Positions 45,830 through 54,754 of a stretch of 64,000 bases of DNA are shown here, one piece after another. The stretch lies in assembly GCF_021227995.1 (NCBI RefSeq), contig NZ_CP089301.1:1302001-1366000 (forward strand), in the 5' to 3' direction. The stretch is from Novosphingobium kaempferiae (GTDB taxonomy: Bacteria > Pseudomonadota > Alphaproteobacteria > Sphingomonadales > Sphingomonadaceae). Both the position numbers and the translations under genes were made by a program. The notes below the pieces were generated by a model, which was not told the origin of the DNA, ran no database searches, and was given only the letters and a program-made list of their open reading frames with translations. How positions within the stretch are numbered: the first letter of the stretch is position 1; each line of letters opens with the position of its first letter.

Positions 45830-47224
45830 TTACTTCTTCGGCAGCTTCGGCGCGATCTCGGCCACCTTCTCCAGCTGCGGACGCACGCTTTCCAGCGGGC
45901 CGACGACGATCACGCTGAGCCCGTCCACCGGCAGTTCGCGCTTGGTCGAGGTCTGGAAATCGGCGGCCTTGATCGCGCTCGCCTTGCCGACGTAGCCGTT
46001 GAGGTAGTCGACACCCAGCCCCTGCACGTCGAGGTTCGCCAGCGACCCCGCCAGCCCGTCGCGCGACGACAGACCGAGCACGAAGGTGCCGTTCATGTAG
46101 TTGCGGATGCCCTGCACTTCCGCGTCGGTCGGCAGGGTGTCCTGCATGCGCCGGATCTCCTTGAAGATCTCGGTGATGGCGGGACCGGTCGATTCGGCGG
46201 TGATGTCCGCGTCCTCCACCCAGTTCGAGCCCTGCACCCGCTGCGTCAGCGCCGCGCCGGGCGAGTAGGTGTAGCCCTTGTCCTCGCGGATGTTGCGGGT
46301 GATGCGCGAGGAGAAGTAGCCGCCGAGCAGCGTGTTGGCCGCCCGGAAGTCGAGGTCGTAGCGCTGCTTCGCCACGCGCTTGCCGATCCACACGGTCGAC
46401 TGCGGCGCGCCGGGACGGTCGAGCAGCACCACCTTCGCGCCGGGATCGGCAGGCACCGGAAGATCGCTGGGCGCGGAGCCCGCCTTCCAGCCGCCGAACG
46501 CCTTCTCCACCGCCGCGCGAACGGTCGCGGGATCGAAGCGGCCGACGATGTAGAGGTGCGTGCGCGCCGCTCCGAAGTTGGCGGCATGGAACGCCTTCAC
46601 CTGATCGAGCGAATAGCCCGAAAGCTGCTCCGGCGTCGGGAAGGTGCGGCCATAGGGATGCTCAGGATAGAGCGCCGCCGCGAAAGCCTCCGCCGCGATC
46701 GAGCCGGGCGTGGACTTGGCCACCATCAGGTTGCGCAGCATGTCGGCGCGCACCTTCTCCAGTTCCGCCGCGCTGAAATCCGGGCGCTGGAGCAGGTCGG
46801 CAGCGAGCGCCACGGCCTCGGGCGCGGATTCGCTCAGCACGTCGATCGTCGCCGAGGATGAATCGAGCCCGGTCGAGAGCGACAGCGCGCCGCCCATCCC
46901 CGCCGCAGCGTCAGCCAGTTGCGAGGCGTCCTTGCCGCCCGCGCCCTTCTGCATGAGGCCGCCGGTCAGGTCGGCGAGCCAGACGTTGGTGCCGTCGTCG
47001 ATGTTGCCGGTGCGCACGCTGGCGACGATCGTCACCTTGGGCACGTTGCCGTGCTGCGCCATCGTCACCTTCATGCCATTGGCGAGAGTGAATTCGGTCA
47101 ACGGCGGCAGCGCGAAGGGCTTGGCCGGAGCGGCGGCAGGCGGCGCTTCCCGGGCGATGGCGGGCGTAGCGGTGAGTGCCAAAGCGCTGGAAAGCACGGT
47201 CGACAGGGCGAGAATGCGGATCAT
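45830..47224 (-). CDS. M16 peptidase family protein lacking the zinc motif
   Basis: 464 aa. A signal peptide (ILALSTVLSSALALTATPAIA) and two M16-type domains are present, but the zinc-binding H-x-x-E-H is absent: the corresponding N-terminal part reads NIDDGTNVWLADLTGGLMQ. A substrate-contact R-Y equivalent remains in the second half (YFSSRITRNIREDKGYTYSPG). Such inactive partners pair with an active M16 subunit, which is encoded directly upstream (17 bp apart). The second ATG (47224) is preferred because it leaves 8 nt to the GGGAG site; the first at 47230 leaves only 2. Confidence 0.93.
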   Translation of the reverse strand: MIRILALSTVLSSALALTATPAIAREAPPAAAPAKPFALPPLTEFTLANGMKVTMAQHGNVPKVTIVASVRTGNIDDGTNVWLADLTGGLMQKGAGGKDASQLADAAAGMGGALSLSTGLDSSSATIDVLSESAPEAVALAADLLQRPDFSAAELEKVRADMLRNLMVAKSTPGSIAAEAFAAALYPEHPYGRTFPTPEQLSGYSLDQVKAFHAANFGAARTHLYIVGRFDPATVRAAVEKAFGGWKAGSAPSDLPVPADPGAKVVLLDRPGAPQSTVWIGKRVAKQRYDLDFRAANTLLGGYFSSRITRNIREDKGYTYSPGAALTQRVQGSNWVEDADITAESTGPAITEIFKEIRRMQDTLPTDAEVQGIRNYMNGTFVLGLSSRDGLAGSLANLDVQGLGVDYLNGYVGKASAIKAADFQTSTKRELPVDGLSVIVVGPLESVRPQLEKVAEIAPKLPKK

Positions 47225-47241
47225 GGTCATGGCTCCCTCCC

Positions 47242-48672
47242 TCACTTCGCGGCCGCAGCCGGGGCCGCGGCGCCGGGCTTCAGCGTGATGATCGTGCGGT
47301 TGGTGGGGCGCAGGTATTCGCGCGCGGTCTTGCGGATGAGGTCAGGCGTGACCTTCTCGATCTCCGCATCCAGCCGGTTGATGCGCCCCGGATCGTCCTC
47401 GAACAGCGCAAAGCTGGCGAGCAGGTTGACGAGGCCGAAGCGATAGCCCTCGCCCACGGTGTCGTAGAGTTCCGAGCGGGCCTTGGTCTTGGCGCGGGCG
47501 AGTTCGGCGGGAGTGACGAGGTTGTCCTGCAGATCCTTCACCACCGCATCGATGTCCGCCAGGATCGCATCGTCGGTCACTTCCGGGCCGTGGATCAGGA
47601 ACGCCGACCACAGCATCGGGCCGTTGTAGTCGTAGGCGCTGCCGAGCGGCCAGTTGATCCCGCCCGAAACGTTGCCCGAATAGCCCTTCTCGTTGACCAG
47701 CACCTTGGTCAGCCGGCTGTCCGCGCCCTGGATCAGCATGAGGTCGATAAGGCGCATCGCGGTCCATTCCGGCGTGCCCTTGGGCGGGACGTGGTAGGCC
47801 CACGACAGCGCCGGCTGCGGAGCCAGCGCGTCAGTCTTTTCCGAGCGCTTTTCCGCCGTCTGGCGCGGTTCGGAGATGTCCGGGAACTTGAGGTTGGCCG
47901 AGGCCGGGATCGGCCCGAAGTACTTCTCGGTCCAGGCCATGACCTGCTTGGGATCGACATCGCCCGCGACCACCAGCACCGCGTTGTTGGGCGCGTAGAA
48001 GTCCTTGAAGAACTGCTGCACATCGGTCAGCGTCGCGGCGTCGATCTCCTTGAGGTCGCCGTAGAAGTTATGCGCATTGTACCAGTTGGTGTTCGCCAGC
48101 TGCGGCAGGTCGAGCCACGGGAAACCACCGTAGGGCTGGTTGATGACGTTGACCTTGACCTCGTTCTTCACGACGCCCTGCTGGTTGGTCAGGTTGTCCT
48201 GCGTGATGTCGAGGCCCTTCATGCGGTCCGCCTCGGCCCACAGGAACGTCTCGGTCGTGTTGCTGGGGATCGCCTCGTAGTAGTTCGTGAAGTCGAACCG
48301 GGTCGAGCCGTTGAGCACGCCGCCGTTGGCGTTGACGAGGCCGATGAACTCCGCCTTGCCGAGGTTCTTCGAGCCCTGGAACATCATGTGCTCGAACAGG
48401 TGCGCGAATCCGGTGCGCTCCTTCGGCTCGATACGGAAGCCGATGCCGTAGTAGACGCCGACGGTGGCGGTAGGCACCGAATGGTCGGGCGAGATCACCA
48501 CTTTGAGCCCATTGGCGAGCTTGTGGTATTCGACCGGCACTTGCGCCTTGGCGGGGGCGGTGGTGGCAGCCTTGGGCGCGGCCAGCGCAGGCGTAGCCAG
48601 GATCGGCGTGGAAAGTGCCGCCAGCGAGGCGGCGGCGAGAAGAACGGCGCGACTAACGGTGCCGAGTCTCAT
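47242..48672 (-). CDS. M16 zinc metallopeptidase (active subunit)
   Basis: 476 aa. Signal peptide LLAAASLAALSTPILATPALA; then the inverted zinc motif HLFEH (His91, Glu94, His95) in GFAHLFEHMMFQGSKN, with the third ligand Glu about 75 residues later (NEVKVNV). Together with the downstream inactive partner it should form a periplasmic heterodimer related to mitochondrial processing peptidase and to bacterial PqqF-like proteases. The pair is probably used to degrade peptides. The ATG at 48672 gives the signal peptide; upstream codons lack signal character. Confidence 0.93.
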   Translation of the reverse strand: MRLGTVSRAVLLAAASLAALSTPILATPALAAPKAATTAPAKAQVPVEYHKLANGLKVVISPDHSVPTATVGVYYGIGFRIEPKERTGFAHLFEHMMFQGSKNLGKAEFIGLVNANGGVLNGSTRFDFTNYYEAIPSNTTETFLWAEADRMKGLDITQDNLTNQQGVVKNEVKVNVINQPYGGFPWLDLPQLANTNWYNAHNFYGDLKEIDAATLTDVQQFFKDFYAPNNAVLVVAGDVDPKQVMAWTEKYFGPIPASANLKFPDISEPRQTAEKRSEKTDALAPQPALSWAYHVPPKGTPEWTAMRLIDLMLIQGADSRLTKVLVNEKGYSGNVSGGINWPLGSAYDYNGPMLWSAFLIHGPEVTDDAILADIDAVVKDLQDNLVTPAELARAKTKARSELYDTVGEGYRFGLVNLLASFALFEDDPGRINRLDAEIEKVTPDLIRKTAREYLRPTNRTIITLKPGAAAPAAAAK

Positions 48673-48828
48673 GACGGTGGTGCTCCCGGAAATGTCCCTG
48701 TTGCTGCGCGCCTTGCACGAACGCGCAATCGCACGGCGATGCCAGACTATCGGAGCATTCCCGGATTTCAATCGACGAGCGACATTGCCGCATCGACCAA
48801 CGGCTTGGGTTGACCGTCCCCCTCAGTT

Positions 48829-48903
48829 CGTCATTGCGAGCGCAGCGAAGCAATCCACGGTCGGTCCGCTACGCTGGATTGCTTCGCTGCGCTCGCAATG
48901 ACG
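48829..48903. repeat. REP-like palindrome, type A, copy 4
   Basis: CGTCATTGCGAGCGCAGCGA... with inverse TCGCTGCGCTCGCAATGACG; the GCA/TGC change is matched in both arms. It lies upstream of the M16 operon and downstream of the DUF2306 gene. Confidence 0.93.
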
Positions 48904-48913
48904 AACGGAAGTT

Positions 48914-49414
48914 CTACCCGAACAGCCAGTGCCCCAGCAGGCGGTTGAACGGGAAGGTGAAGAACCCCGCGATCAGCAGCGCGCCGATGATGAGGCCGCG
49001 CACGGTGCGGCGGTGGCGCGCCACGTTGCCGCGACGGGCGGCGAGCACCAGCACGGGGACCATGATGATCGTGAAGACCGAGAGCAGGTGGATCGGGCTG
49101 AAATGGCCGGGCTTGGTCGTCACCAGCAGGCTGTCGAGCGCGGTGAGGAACATCGCGCCTGCCCAGACATAGCCGATCTGGCGGTGTCCCGGCGTCCCGC
49201 GCGGCTTCCACAGCAGCACCGGGGTCAGCGCCAGCGCGACGACGATGGTGGCCAGATGCAGCCAGATGACGGCGGGGATGTTGCCCCATTCCGCCATGCC
49301 CTTGACCACCGCGACGGCCACGAAACCGAGCATGACGAGGGACAGGCCGCCCAGCGCCTTCTCCAGCCGATCAGGCGCGACCGAATTCATGCGCCCTTGC
49401 GCTGCCGTCGCCAT
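48914..49414 (-). CDS. DUF2306-type membrane protein
   Basis: 166 aa with four predicted membrane helices: GLSLVMLGFVAVAVVKG, VIWLHLATIVVALALTPVLL, AGAMFLTALDSLLVTT and SVFTIIMVPVLVL, then a basic loop and GALLIAGFFTFPFNRLLGHWLFG. The HRQIGYVWAG stretch fits DUF2306 proteins. The start overlaps the stop of the MidA-like gene by one base (TGATG), so it is translated as the third member of the lgt-MidA operon. A later ATG at 49390 is an alternative. Function unknown. Confidence 0.8.
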   Translation of the reverse strand: MATAAQGRMNSVAPDRLEKALGGLSLVMLGFVAVAVVKGMAEWGNIPAVIWLHLATIVVALALTPVLLWKPRGTPGHRQIGYVWAGAMFLTALDSLLVTTKPGHFSPIHLLSVFTIIMVPVLVLAARRGNVARHRRTVRGLIIGALLIAGFFTFPFNRLLGHWLFG

Positions 49415-50472
49415 CAGAAGGCCGCGCCGTTCGGCCAGCCCTGCGCGGCAAGGCCCATCACCTTGAACAAAGTCCCCATCTGCCCCTCATCGATCAAGCG
49501 ATCCCGGGCCGAATTTATGGCAGAAGATTGCTGCGGTGCAACGCCGCTCAGTTGCGCGGCGCGCATCTCGATGCCGAGCGCGCGCAGGAAGGCCCCCTGC
49601 GTCACCGTGCCGAGGTGTTTCGCCCCGCCCGCGACGGCTACCTGCGCCGCGGTCGCGAAGTCGACGAGGCAGGTGAGGTCCGCCTCGCCGGGCATGGCAA
49701 AGGGATCGACCTTCCGGTGCGCGCTGATCGCCTGCAGGGTGGAGCCGGTCTGCGGCTCGGCATAGCCATAGTCGATCAGCAATGCCGCGCCGCCCTGCCG
49801 CGACAGGCGACCGGCGATCTCGTCCACCACGGCGGCGGCGCCGGGGCAGGACTCGATCAGGGTCTGGTCGGGCGCGTCGATCAGGTGTTCGGGCACGGCG
49901 GCGTCCATCGGGCGGTCCCCGGCGACGGGCACGAGCCGGCGTCCTTCGAGGCCGACCATGCGCTCACGCCAGCCTTCGGGCGTCTTCACCATCTGGCGCA
50001 CCGGCAGCGCATCGAGGAATTCGTTGCCGACGAGAAGGATCGGCGCGTCGCCCGGCAGGCTCGCCATGTCGTCATGCCACTGCGCGTCAGGGACCAGCTT
50101 CGCCTGCTCCGCCCGCAGCGCCGCCGATCCTTCGACGAGGTGGACCTGCGGGGACAGGCCCTGCCGTCGCATCACCCGCAGCGCATCGCGCGCCAGCGTG
50201 CCGCGACCGGGGCCGAGTTCGACGTAGTGGACTTTGGCCGGAGCACCTGCGCGCATCCAGATGTCAGTCAGCCACAGGCCGATCAGTTCGCCGAACATCT
50301 GGCTGATCTCGGGCGCGGTGATGAAGTCCCCCGCGCCGCCGAGCGGATCCTTGCCCGCGTAATAGCGCGCGTTCGATTCGCCCATGTACTTCTGGAGCGA
50401 GATCGGCCCGTAGTTGGCGATCAGCCGCCGGAAGACGGCCGCCAGCGACTCGTCCGCCGCCTCGTCGGTCAT
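49414..50472 (-). CDS. MidA/NDUFAF7-like SAM-dependent methyltransferase (DUF185)
   Basis: 352 aa. The SAM motif is VELGPGRGTLARDALRV near residue 80, preceded by GDFITAPEISQMFGELIGLW and followed by GNEFLDALPVRQ. These are the diagnostic stretches of NDUFAF7, which methylates an arginine of a complex I subunit. The start ATG overlaps the lgt stop by one base, and its own stop overlaps the DUF2306 start. lgt, this gene and the DUF2306 gene are therefore a coupled trio. A complex I role is likely by family. Confidence 0.93.
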   Translation of the reverse strand: MTDEAADESLAAVFRRLIANYGPISLQKYMGESNARYYAGKDPLGGAGDFITAPEISQMFGELIGLWLTDIWMRAGAPAKVHYVELGPGRGTLARDALRVMRRQGLSPQVHLVEGSAALRAEQAKLVPDAQWHDDMASLPGDAPILLVGNEFLDALPVRQMVKTPEGWRERMVGLEGRRLVPVAGDRPMDAAVPEHLIDAPDQTLIESCPGAAAVVDEIAGRLSRQGGAALLIDYGYAEPQTGSTLQAISAHRKVDPFAMPGEADLTCLVDFATAAQVAVAGGAKHLGTVTQGAFLRALGIEMRAAQLSGVAPQQSSAINSARDRLIDEGQMGTLFKVMGLAAQGWPNGAAF

Positions 50473-51365
50473 CAGGTGATCTCGATCGGCCGCCGCGTCG
50501 AAAGCTCGGGCCGGGTCAGCGCGCGGCCGACCATGAACAGGCCGAGCAGGATCAGCGGGATCGTCAGCCACTGGCCCATCGACAGCCCGGTCGCCTGCGC
50601 GAAGTGCTGGAGCTGGGCGTCGGGCTCACGGAAGAACTCGACGGTGAAGCGGGCCGAGGCGATGCCTGCGGTGAACACGCCGACCAGCAGGCCGGGGCGG
50701 AACCGCGCGCGCGTCTTCCAGAACAGCGGGATCATGATAAGGATCATCAGCAGGCCCTCCAGCGCGGCTTCGTAAAGCTGGCTGGGGTGGCGCGGCAGCG
50801 GCCCGGCATCGGGGAAGACCATCGCCCAGGGCAGCGGCCCGGAAACGACGCGGCCCCACAGTTCGCCGTTCACGAAGTTCGCAAGGCGACCGAACAGCAT
50901 GCCGAACGGCACGCAGACCGAGATGTAGTCCGCCACGCGCACGAAGCTGAGCTGGTTGCGCCACGACACCCACAGCATCGCCAGCAGCACGCCGATCAGG
51001 CCACCGTGGAAGCTCATGCCGCCGTGCCACAGCTTCACCAGTTCCGCCGGATGCAGCCACAGGCTCGGGATGTCGGAACTGCCGCCGGTGTAGAACGTGG
51101 CGTAGCCGAGGCGTCCGCCCAGGATGATGCCGATGGTGCAATAGAAGAACAGGTCGTCCGCATGGCGCTGCGCCAGCGGCGCACCGGGCGACTTTATCAT
51201 CCGCGACAAGTGCCAGTAACCCAGCACGATCCCCGCCAGATAGGCCAGCGAGTACCAGCGCAGCTCGAAGCTGCCGAGGCGGAAGAGATAGTTCTTGAGG
51301 CCGAGGTTGACCCAGTAGATGGGCTCGGGCGCCTGAGCGGCGGCGGCAAGCAGTGTCAGCGACAA
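50472..51365 (-). CDS. lgt: Prolipoprotein diacylglyceryl transferase
   Basis: 297 aa, seven membrane segments. It adds diacylglycerol to the lipobox Cys of prolipoproteins. The family motif HGGMSFHGGLIG, the GRLANFVNGELWGR signature with conserved Arg/Asn/Glu/Gly, and ARFTVEFFREPDAQ are present. There is no ATG near the family N-terminus; the TTG at 51365, with a GAGG site 8 nt upstream, gives MSLTLLAAAAQAPEPI and is the best start. Longer open-frame extension is not supported. Two later genes are coupled to it by overlapping stop/start codons. Confidence 0.93.
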   Translation of the reverse strand: MSLTLLAAAAQAPEPIYWVNLGLKNYLFRLGSFELRWYSLAYLAGIVLGYWHLSRMIKSPGAPLAQRHADDLFFYCTIGIILGGRLGYATFYTGGSSDIPSLWLHPAELVKLWHGGMSFHGGLIGVLLAMLWVSWRNQLSFVRVADYISVCVPFGMLFGRLANFVNGELWGRVVSGPLPWAMVFPDAGPLPRHPSQLYEAALEGLLMILIMIPLFWKTRARFRPGLLVGVFTAGIASARFTVEFFREPDAQLQHFAQATGLSMGQWLTIPLILLGLFMVGRALTRPELSTRRPIEIT

Positions 51366-51501
51366 GCGGTGGACCTCGCGTGAATCAATCCTGGCGGGCC
51401 CTTCGCGGGGCCTTCGATGCGCGGCCTTCTGGCATAGGCCGGGATGCGATGGTAGCGGCCTTTTCACTTTCGGGCGGTTATGATCGGTCCGAACCAAGGT
51501 T

Positions 51502-51576
51502 CGTCATTGCGAGCGAAGCGAAGCAATCCGGGCGGTTTGCGCATCACTGGATTGCTTCGCTTCGCTCGCAATGACG
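51502..51576. repeat. REP-like palindrome, type A, copy 5
   Basis: CGTCATTGCGAGCGAAGCGA... with inverse TCGCTTCGCTCGCAATGACG; GAA/TTC is matched in both arms. It lies in the divergent gap between lgt and glnD, which is unusual because most copies are at gene ends. Confidence 0.93.
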
Positions 51577-51647
51577 AATGAAAGCAAAATCTCCGGCTCC
51601 AAGGCATTACTTTCCCTCCGCAATCCCAGTCACTAGATCAGGGCACC

Positions 51648-54401
51648 ATGAGCAGCGTCATCCGAATCCCGCACCCCCGTTCCGTCATCGACCGCCGCGA
51701 TCTGGTGGCGAGCATCGAGGCCGTGGTGGCGGAATGCGGCGCGGTGAAGGGCCGCAAGGCCATCGTCGAACTGCTGCGCGCCGCGCTGGAGACCGGCCGC
51801 GCCGAGATCGCCCGGCGGCTCGTGGAAAAGCCCTCCGCCGGGCACGAGGTGGCCGAGGCGCAAGCGTTCCTGACCGACCAGCTGATCCGCGTGATCCACG
51901 ATCACATCGTCGCCAACGTCTATCCGGCCAGCAACCGTTCCAAGGGCGAGCGGCTGACGATCATGGCGGTCGGCGGCTACGGCCGGGGCGAGATGGCGCC
52001 GCATTCCGACGTCGACATCGCCTTCCTCACCCCGATCAAGCAGACGCCGTGGTGCGAGCAGGTGATCGAGGCGATGCTCTACTTCATGTGGGATCTCTCG
52101 CTGAAGATCGGCCATTCCAGCCGCTCGCTCGACGACATGGTGCGCATGTCGAAGTCCGATCTTACGATCCGCACAGCGATGCTGGAAGGCCGCTACGTCT
52201 GGGGCGACCAGGACCTGTACGAGGAGGCGCGCGCCCGCTTCTTCAAGGACGTCGTCTCCGGCACCGAGCGTCAGTTCGTGGTCGAGAAGCTGGCCGAGCG
52301 CGAGGAGCGGCACAAGCGCATGGGCGACAGCCGTTACGTGGTCGAGCCCAATGTGAAGGAGGGCAAGGGTTCCCTGCGCGATCTCCACACGCTCTACTGG
52401 ATCGGCAAGTACATCCACAAGGTCCGCTCGCCCGCCGAACTGGTCGACGTGGGACTGCTCACCGCCAAGGAATATCGCAGCTTCCGCCGCGCCGAGAACT
52501 TCTTCTGGGCGGTGCGCTGCCACCTCCACACCATCACCCGCCGCGCCGAAGACCGGCTGACCTTCGACCTCCAGCGCGAGGTGGCGGGCCGGATGAACTT
52601 CTCCGACCGTCCCGGCAAGAGCGCGGTGGAACGGTTCATGCAGATGTTCTTCCTGCAGGCCAAGGTCGTCGGCAGCCTGACCGGGGTGTTCCTCGCCCAG
52701 CTGGACGAGCAGTTCGCCAAGCGCCAGCCGCGCGGTCTCCTTGCCGGTTTCCGGGCGCGCGAACGGGTCATCAAGGGCTACAAGGTCTTCGGCGGCCGCC
52801 TGCGCGCGCCGTCGGACGACTGGTTCGCCAACGACCCCGTCCGCCTGATCGAGATCTTCGTCCTCGCCGAGCGCGAGGGGCTGGAGATCCACCCCGAGAC
52901 GCTGCGCCTGATCTCGCGCGATTCGGCGCTCATCCGCGACGAGGTTCGCGACGACCGGCGCGCCAACGACCTGTTCATGGAACTGCTCACCAGCCGCCGG
53001 AACCCCGAAGTCGCGCTGCGCAGCTTCAACGAGGCGGGCGTGTTCGGGCGCTTCGTCACCGAGTTCGGCCGCGTCAACGCGCAGATGCAGTTCGACATGT
53101 ACCACCACTACACGGTGGACGAGCACACCATCCGCGCCATCGGCCTCGTCTCGCGCATCGAGAAGGGGGAACTGAAGGACGACCACCCGCTCGCGCATGA
53201 GGTGATCCAGAAGATCCGCTCGCGCCGGGCGCTCTACGTCTCGGTGCTGCTCCACGACATCGCCAAGGGCCGCAAGGGCGACCACTCGGTGCTCGGCGCC
53301 GAGATCGCGCTGAAGCTGTGCCCGCGCTTCGGGCTGGACGAGGAGGAGACGGAACTCGTCTCCTGGCTGGTGCGCCACCACCTGCTGCTCTCGGCCACCG
53401 CGATGAAGCGCGACCTTTCCGACGGCAAGACCATCGCCGACTTCGTGGAAGTCGTGCAGTCGGTCGACCGCCTGCGCCAGCTGACGGTGCTCACCATCGT
53501 CGATATCCGCGCGGTCGGGCCGGGGACATGGAATTCGTGGAAGCGCCAGCTCATCGCCACGCTCTACGGCGCTGCGGAGGAACGCCTGCGCCTCGGCCAC
53601 GCGGAGTTCGGGCGTCCCAAGCGGGTCGAGGCCAAGAAGGCCGCAGTGGAGGCGATGGGCGGGGACTATCCCGCGCTCATCGAGAAGGTCGGCGGCAAGC
53701 TGGGCGACGCCTACTGGATCGCCGAGCCCGAGGACGTCATCGCCCGCAACCTCGTCCAGCTCGACGCCTCGGACGACGAGCCGCTGTCGATCTCGACCGA
53801 ATACTACCCCGCGCGCGGCGCGACGCTGGTGACGGTGATCGCCTCCGACCACCCCGGCCTGTTCTACCGGATCGCCGGCGGCATCCATCTTGCGGGCGGC
53901 AACATCATCGACGCGCGCATCCACACCACCCGCACCGGCCGCGCGGTGGACAACTTCCTCGTGCAGGATCCGCTGGGCCGCCCGTTCATGGAGCATGGCC
54001 AGCTGCGCCGCCTCGAATTCACCATCGAGAACGCGCTTGCCAACCGCATCAAGATCCTGCCGCAGCTGGTCGCCAAGCCCGACGCCCGCCCCCGCGCCGA
54101 CGCCTTCGAGGTGCGCCCGCGCGTCCTGTTCGACAACAAGGCGTCCAACCGCTTCACCGTGGTCGAGATCAACGCGCGCGACCGCCCGGCCCTGCTCAAC
54201 CGGCTGGCCCACGCGCTGTTCGAATCGAAGCTGATGGTCCACTCCGCCCACATCGCCACGTATGGCGAGCGCGCAGCGGACACCTTCTACGTCACCGACC
54301 TGCTCGGCGAGAAGATCACCGCCGTACCCCGCCTCAAAGCCATCGAACGGCGGCTGCTTGAGGCGACCAGCGAGACTTCGGTGGAAGAGGAGATGGCGTG
54401 A
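51648..54401 (+). CDS. glnD: [Protein-PII] uridylyltransferase / uridylyl-removing enzyme
   Basis: 917 aa. It senses glutamine and uridylylates or de-uridylylates PII. Domains in order: nucleotidyltransferase with GGYGRGEMAPHSDVDIAF near residue 110; a helical middle with EGKGSLRDLHTLYW; an HD hydrolase domain with DEHTIRAIG and LLHDIAKGRKGDHS near residues 485-545; and two ACT domains (TVIASDHPGLFYRIAGGIHLAGGNI about 725, and VEINARDRPALLNRLAHALFESKL about 840). The C-terminus is complete. It ends immediately before a run of REP-like repeats. Confidence 0.97.
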   Translation: MSSVIRIPHPRSVIDRRDLVASIEAVVAECGAVKGRKAIVELLRAALETGRAEIARRLVEKPSAGHEVAEAQAFLTDQLIRVIHDHIVANVYPASNRSKGERLTIMAVGGYGRGEMAPHSDVDIAFLTPIKQTPWCEQVIEAMLYFMWDLSLKIGHSSRSLDDMVRMSKSDLTIRTAMLEGRYVWGDQDLYEEARARFFKDVVSGTERQFVVEKLAEREERHKRMGDSRYVVEPNVKEGKGSLRDLHTLYWIGKYIHKVRSPAELVDVGLLTAKEYRSFRRAENFFWAVRCHLHTITRRAEDRLTFDLQREVAGRMNFSDRPGKSAVERFMQMFFLQAKVVGSLTGVFLAQLDEQFAKRQPRGLLAGFRARERVIKGYKVFGGRLRAPSDDWFANDPVRLIEIFVLAEREGLEIHPETLRLISRDSALIRDEVRDDRRANDLFMELLTSRRNPEVALRSFNEAGVFGRFVTEFGRVNAQMQFDMYHHYTVDEHTIRAIGLVSRIEKGELKDDHPLAHEVIQKIRSRRALYVSVLLHDIAKGRKGDHSVLGAEIALKLCPRFGLDEEETELVSWLVRHHLLLSATAMKRDLSDGKTIADFVEVVQSVDRLRQLTVLTIVDIRAVGPGTWNSWKRQLIATLYGAAEERLRLGHAEFGRPKRVEAKKAAVEAMGGDYPALIEKVGGKLGDAYWIAEPEDVIARNLVQLDASDDEPLSISTEYYPARGATLVTVIASDHPGLFYRIAGGIHLAGGNIIDARIHTTRTGRAVDNFLVQDPLGRPFMEHGQLRRLEFTIENALANRIKILPQLVAKPDARPRADAFEVRPRVLFDNKASNRFTVVEINARDRPALLNRLAHALFESKLMVHSAHIATYGERAADTFYVTDLLGEKITAVPRLKAIERRLLEATSETSVEEEMA

Positions 54402-54404
54402 TTG

Positions 54405-54434
54405 CGTCGTCCCGGACTTGATCTGGGACCGCTG
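54405..54434. repeat. REP-like repeat, type B, half copy
   Basis: Contains CGTCGTCCCGGACTTGATCT, the same core as 24174-24257, without the second arm. Confidence 0.7.
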
Positions 54435-54467
54435 ACCATCTTCAGGCGCGACCTCGTTTCCTTTCCC

Positions 54468-54554
54468 CGTCATCCCCGCGAAGGCGGGGATCCAGCTGAT
54501 GCCGGTGCAACAGGCTCCGTCAGGAGATGGGTTCCCGCCTTCGCGGGAATGACG
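54468..54554. repeat. REP-like inverted repeat, type E
   Basis: Arms CGTCATCCCCGCGAAGGCGG and the inverse (CCGCCTTCGCGGGAATGACG). Internal GCGAAGGCGGGG is itself part of a hairpin. Found after glnD only. Confidence 0.8.
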
Positions 54555-54607
54555 GGTGAGATTTCAGCCAAATCCCCAAGCCGCAAGCGCTCACCTGTAG
54601 CCAGCCT

Positions 54608-54683
54608 CGTCATTGCGAGCGCAGCGAAGCAATCCGTGCGACATGGCGCAACGCCGGATTGCTTCGCTGAGCTCGCAATGACG
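54608..54683. repeat. REP-like palindrome, type A, copy 6
   Basis: CGTCATTGCGAGCGCAGCGA... with right arm containing GCTGAGCTCGCAATGACG; here one arm position is not compensated, unlike in copies 1, 2, 4 and 5. Confidence 0.9.
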
Positions 54684-54754
54684 AGGAAGGGGGAAAACGA
54701 CGCCCGCGACGAACACCTTGCAAGGAACCTCCCCCTGCCCCACAAGTTGCCCGG

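Larger units (their letters stand above)
54402..54754. other. Repeat-rich spacer after glnD
   Basis: About 353 bp holding three kinds of dispersed repeat (types B half copy, E and A) head to tail. No gene is supported here. Confidence 0.75.

Noticed and set aside
51633-54473. 946-aa minus-strand open frame
   Set aside because: Antisense to glnD over its whole length; arises from codon bias and covers REP-like repeats at its start.
54402-54754. Possible CRISPR array after glnD
   Set aside because: The repeats are palindromic, of different families and unevenly spaced, with no constant repeat-spacer period.
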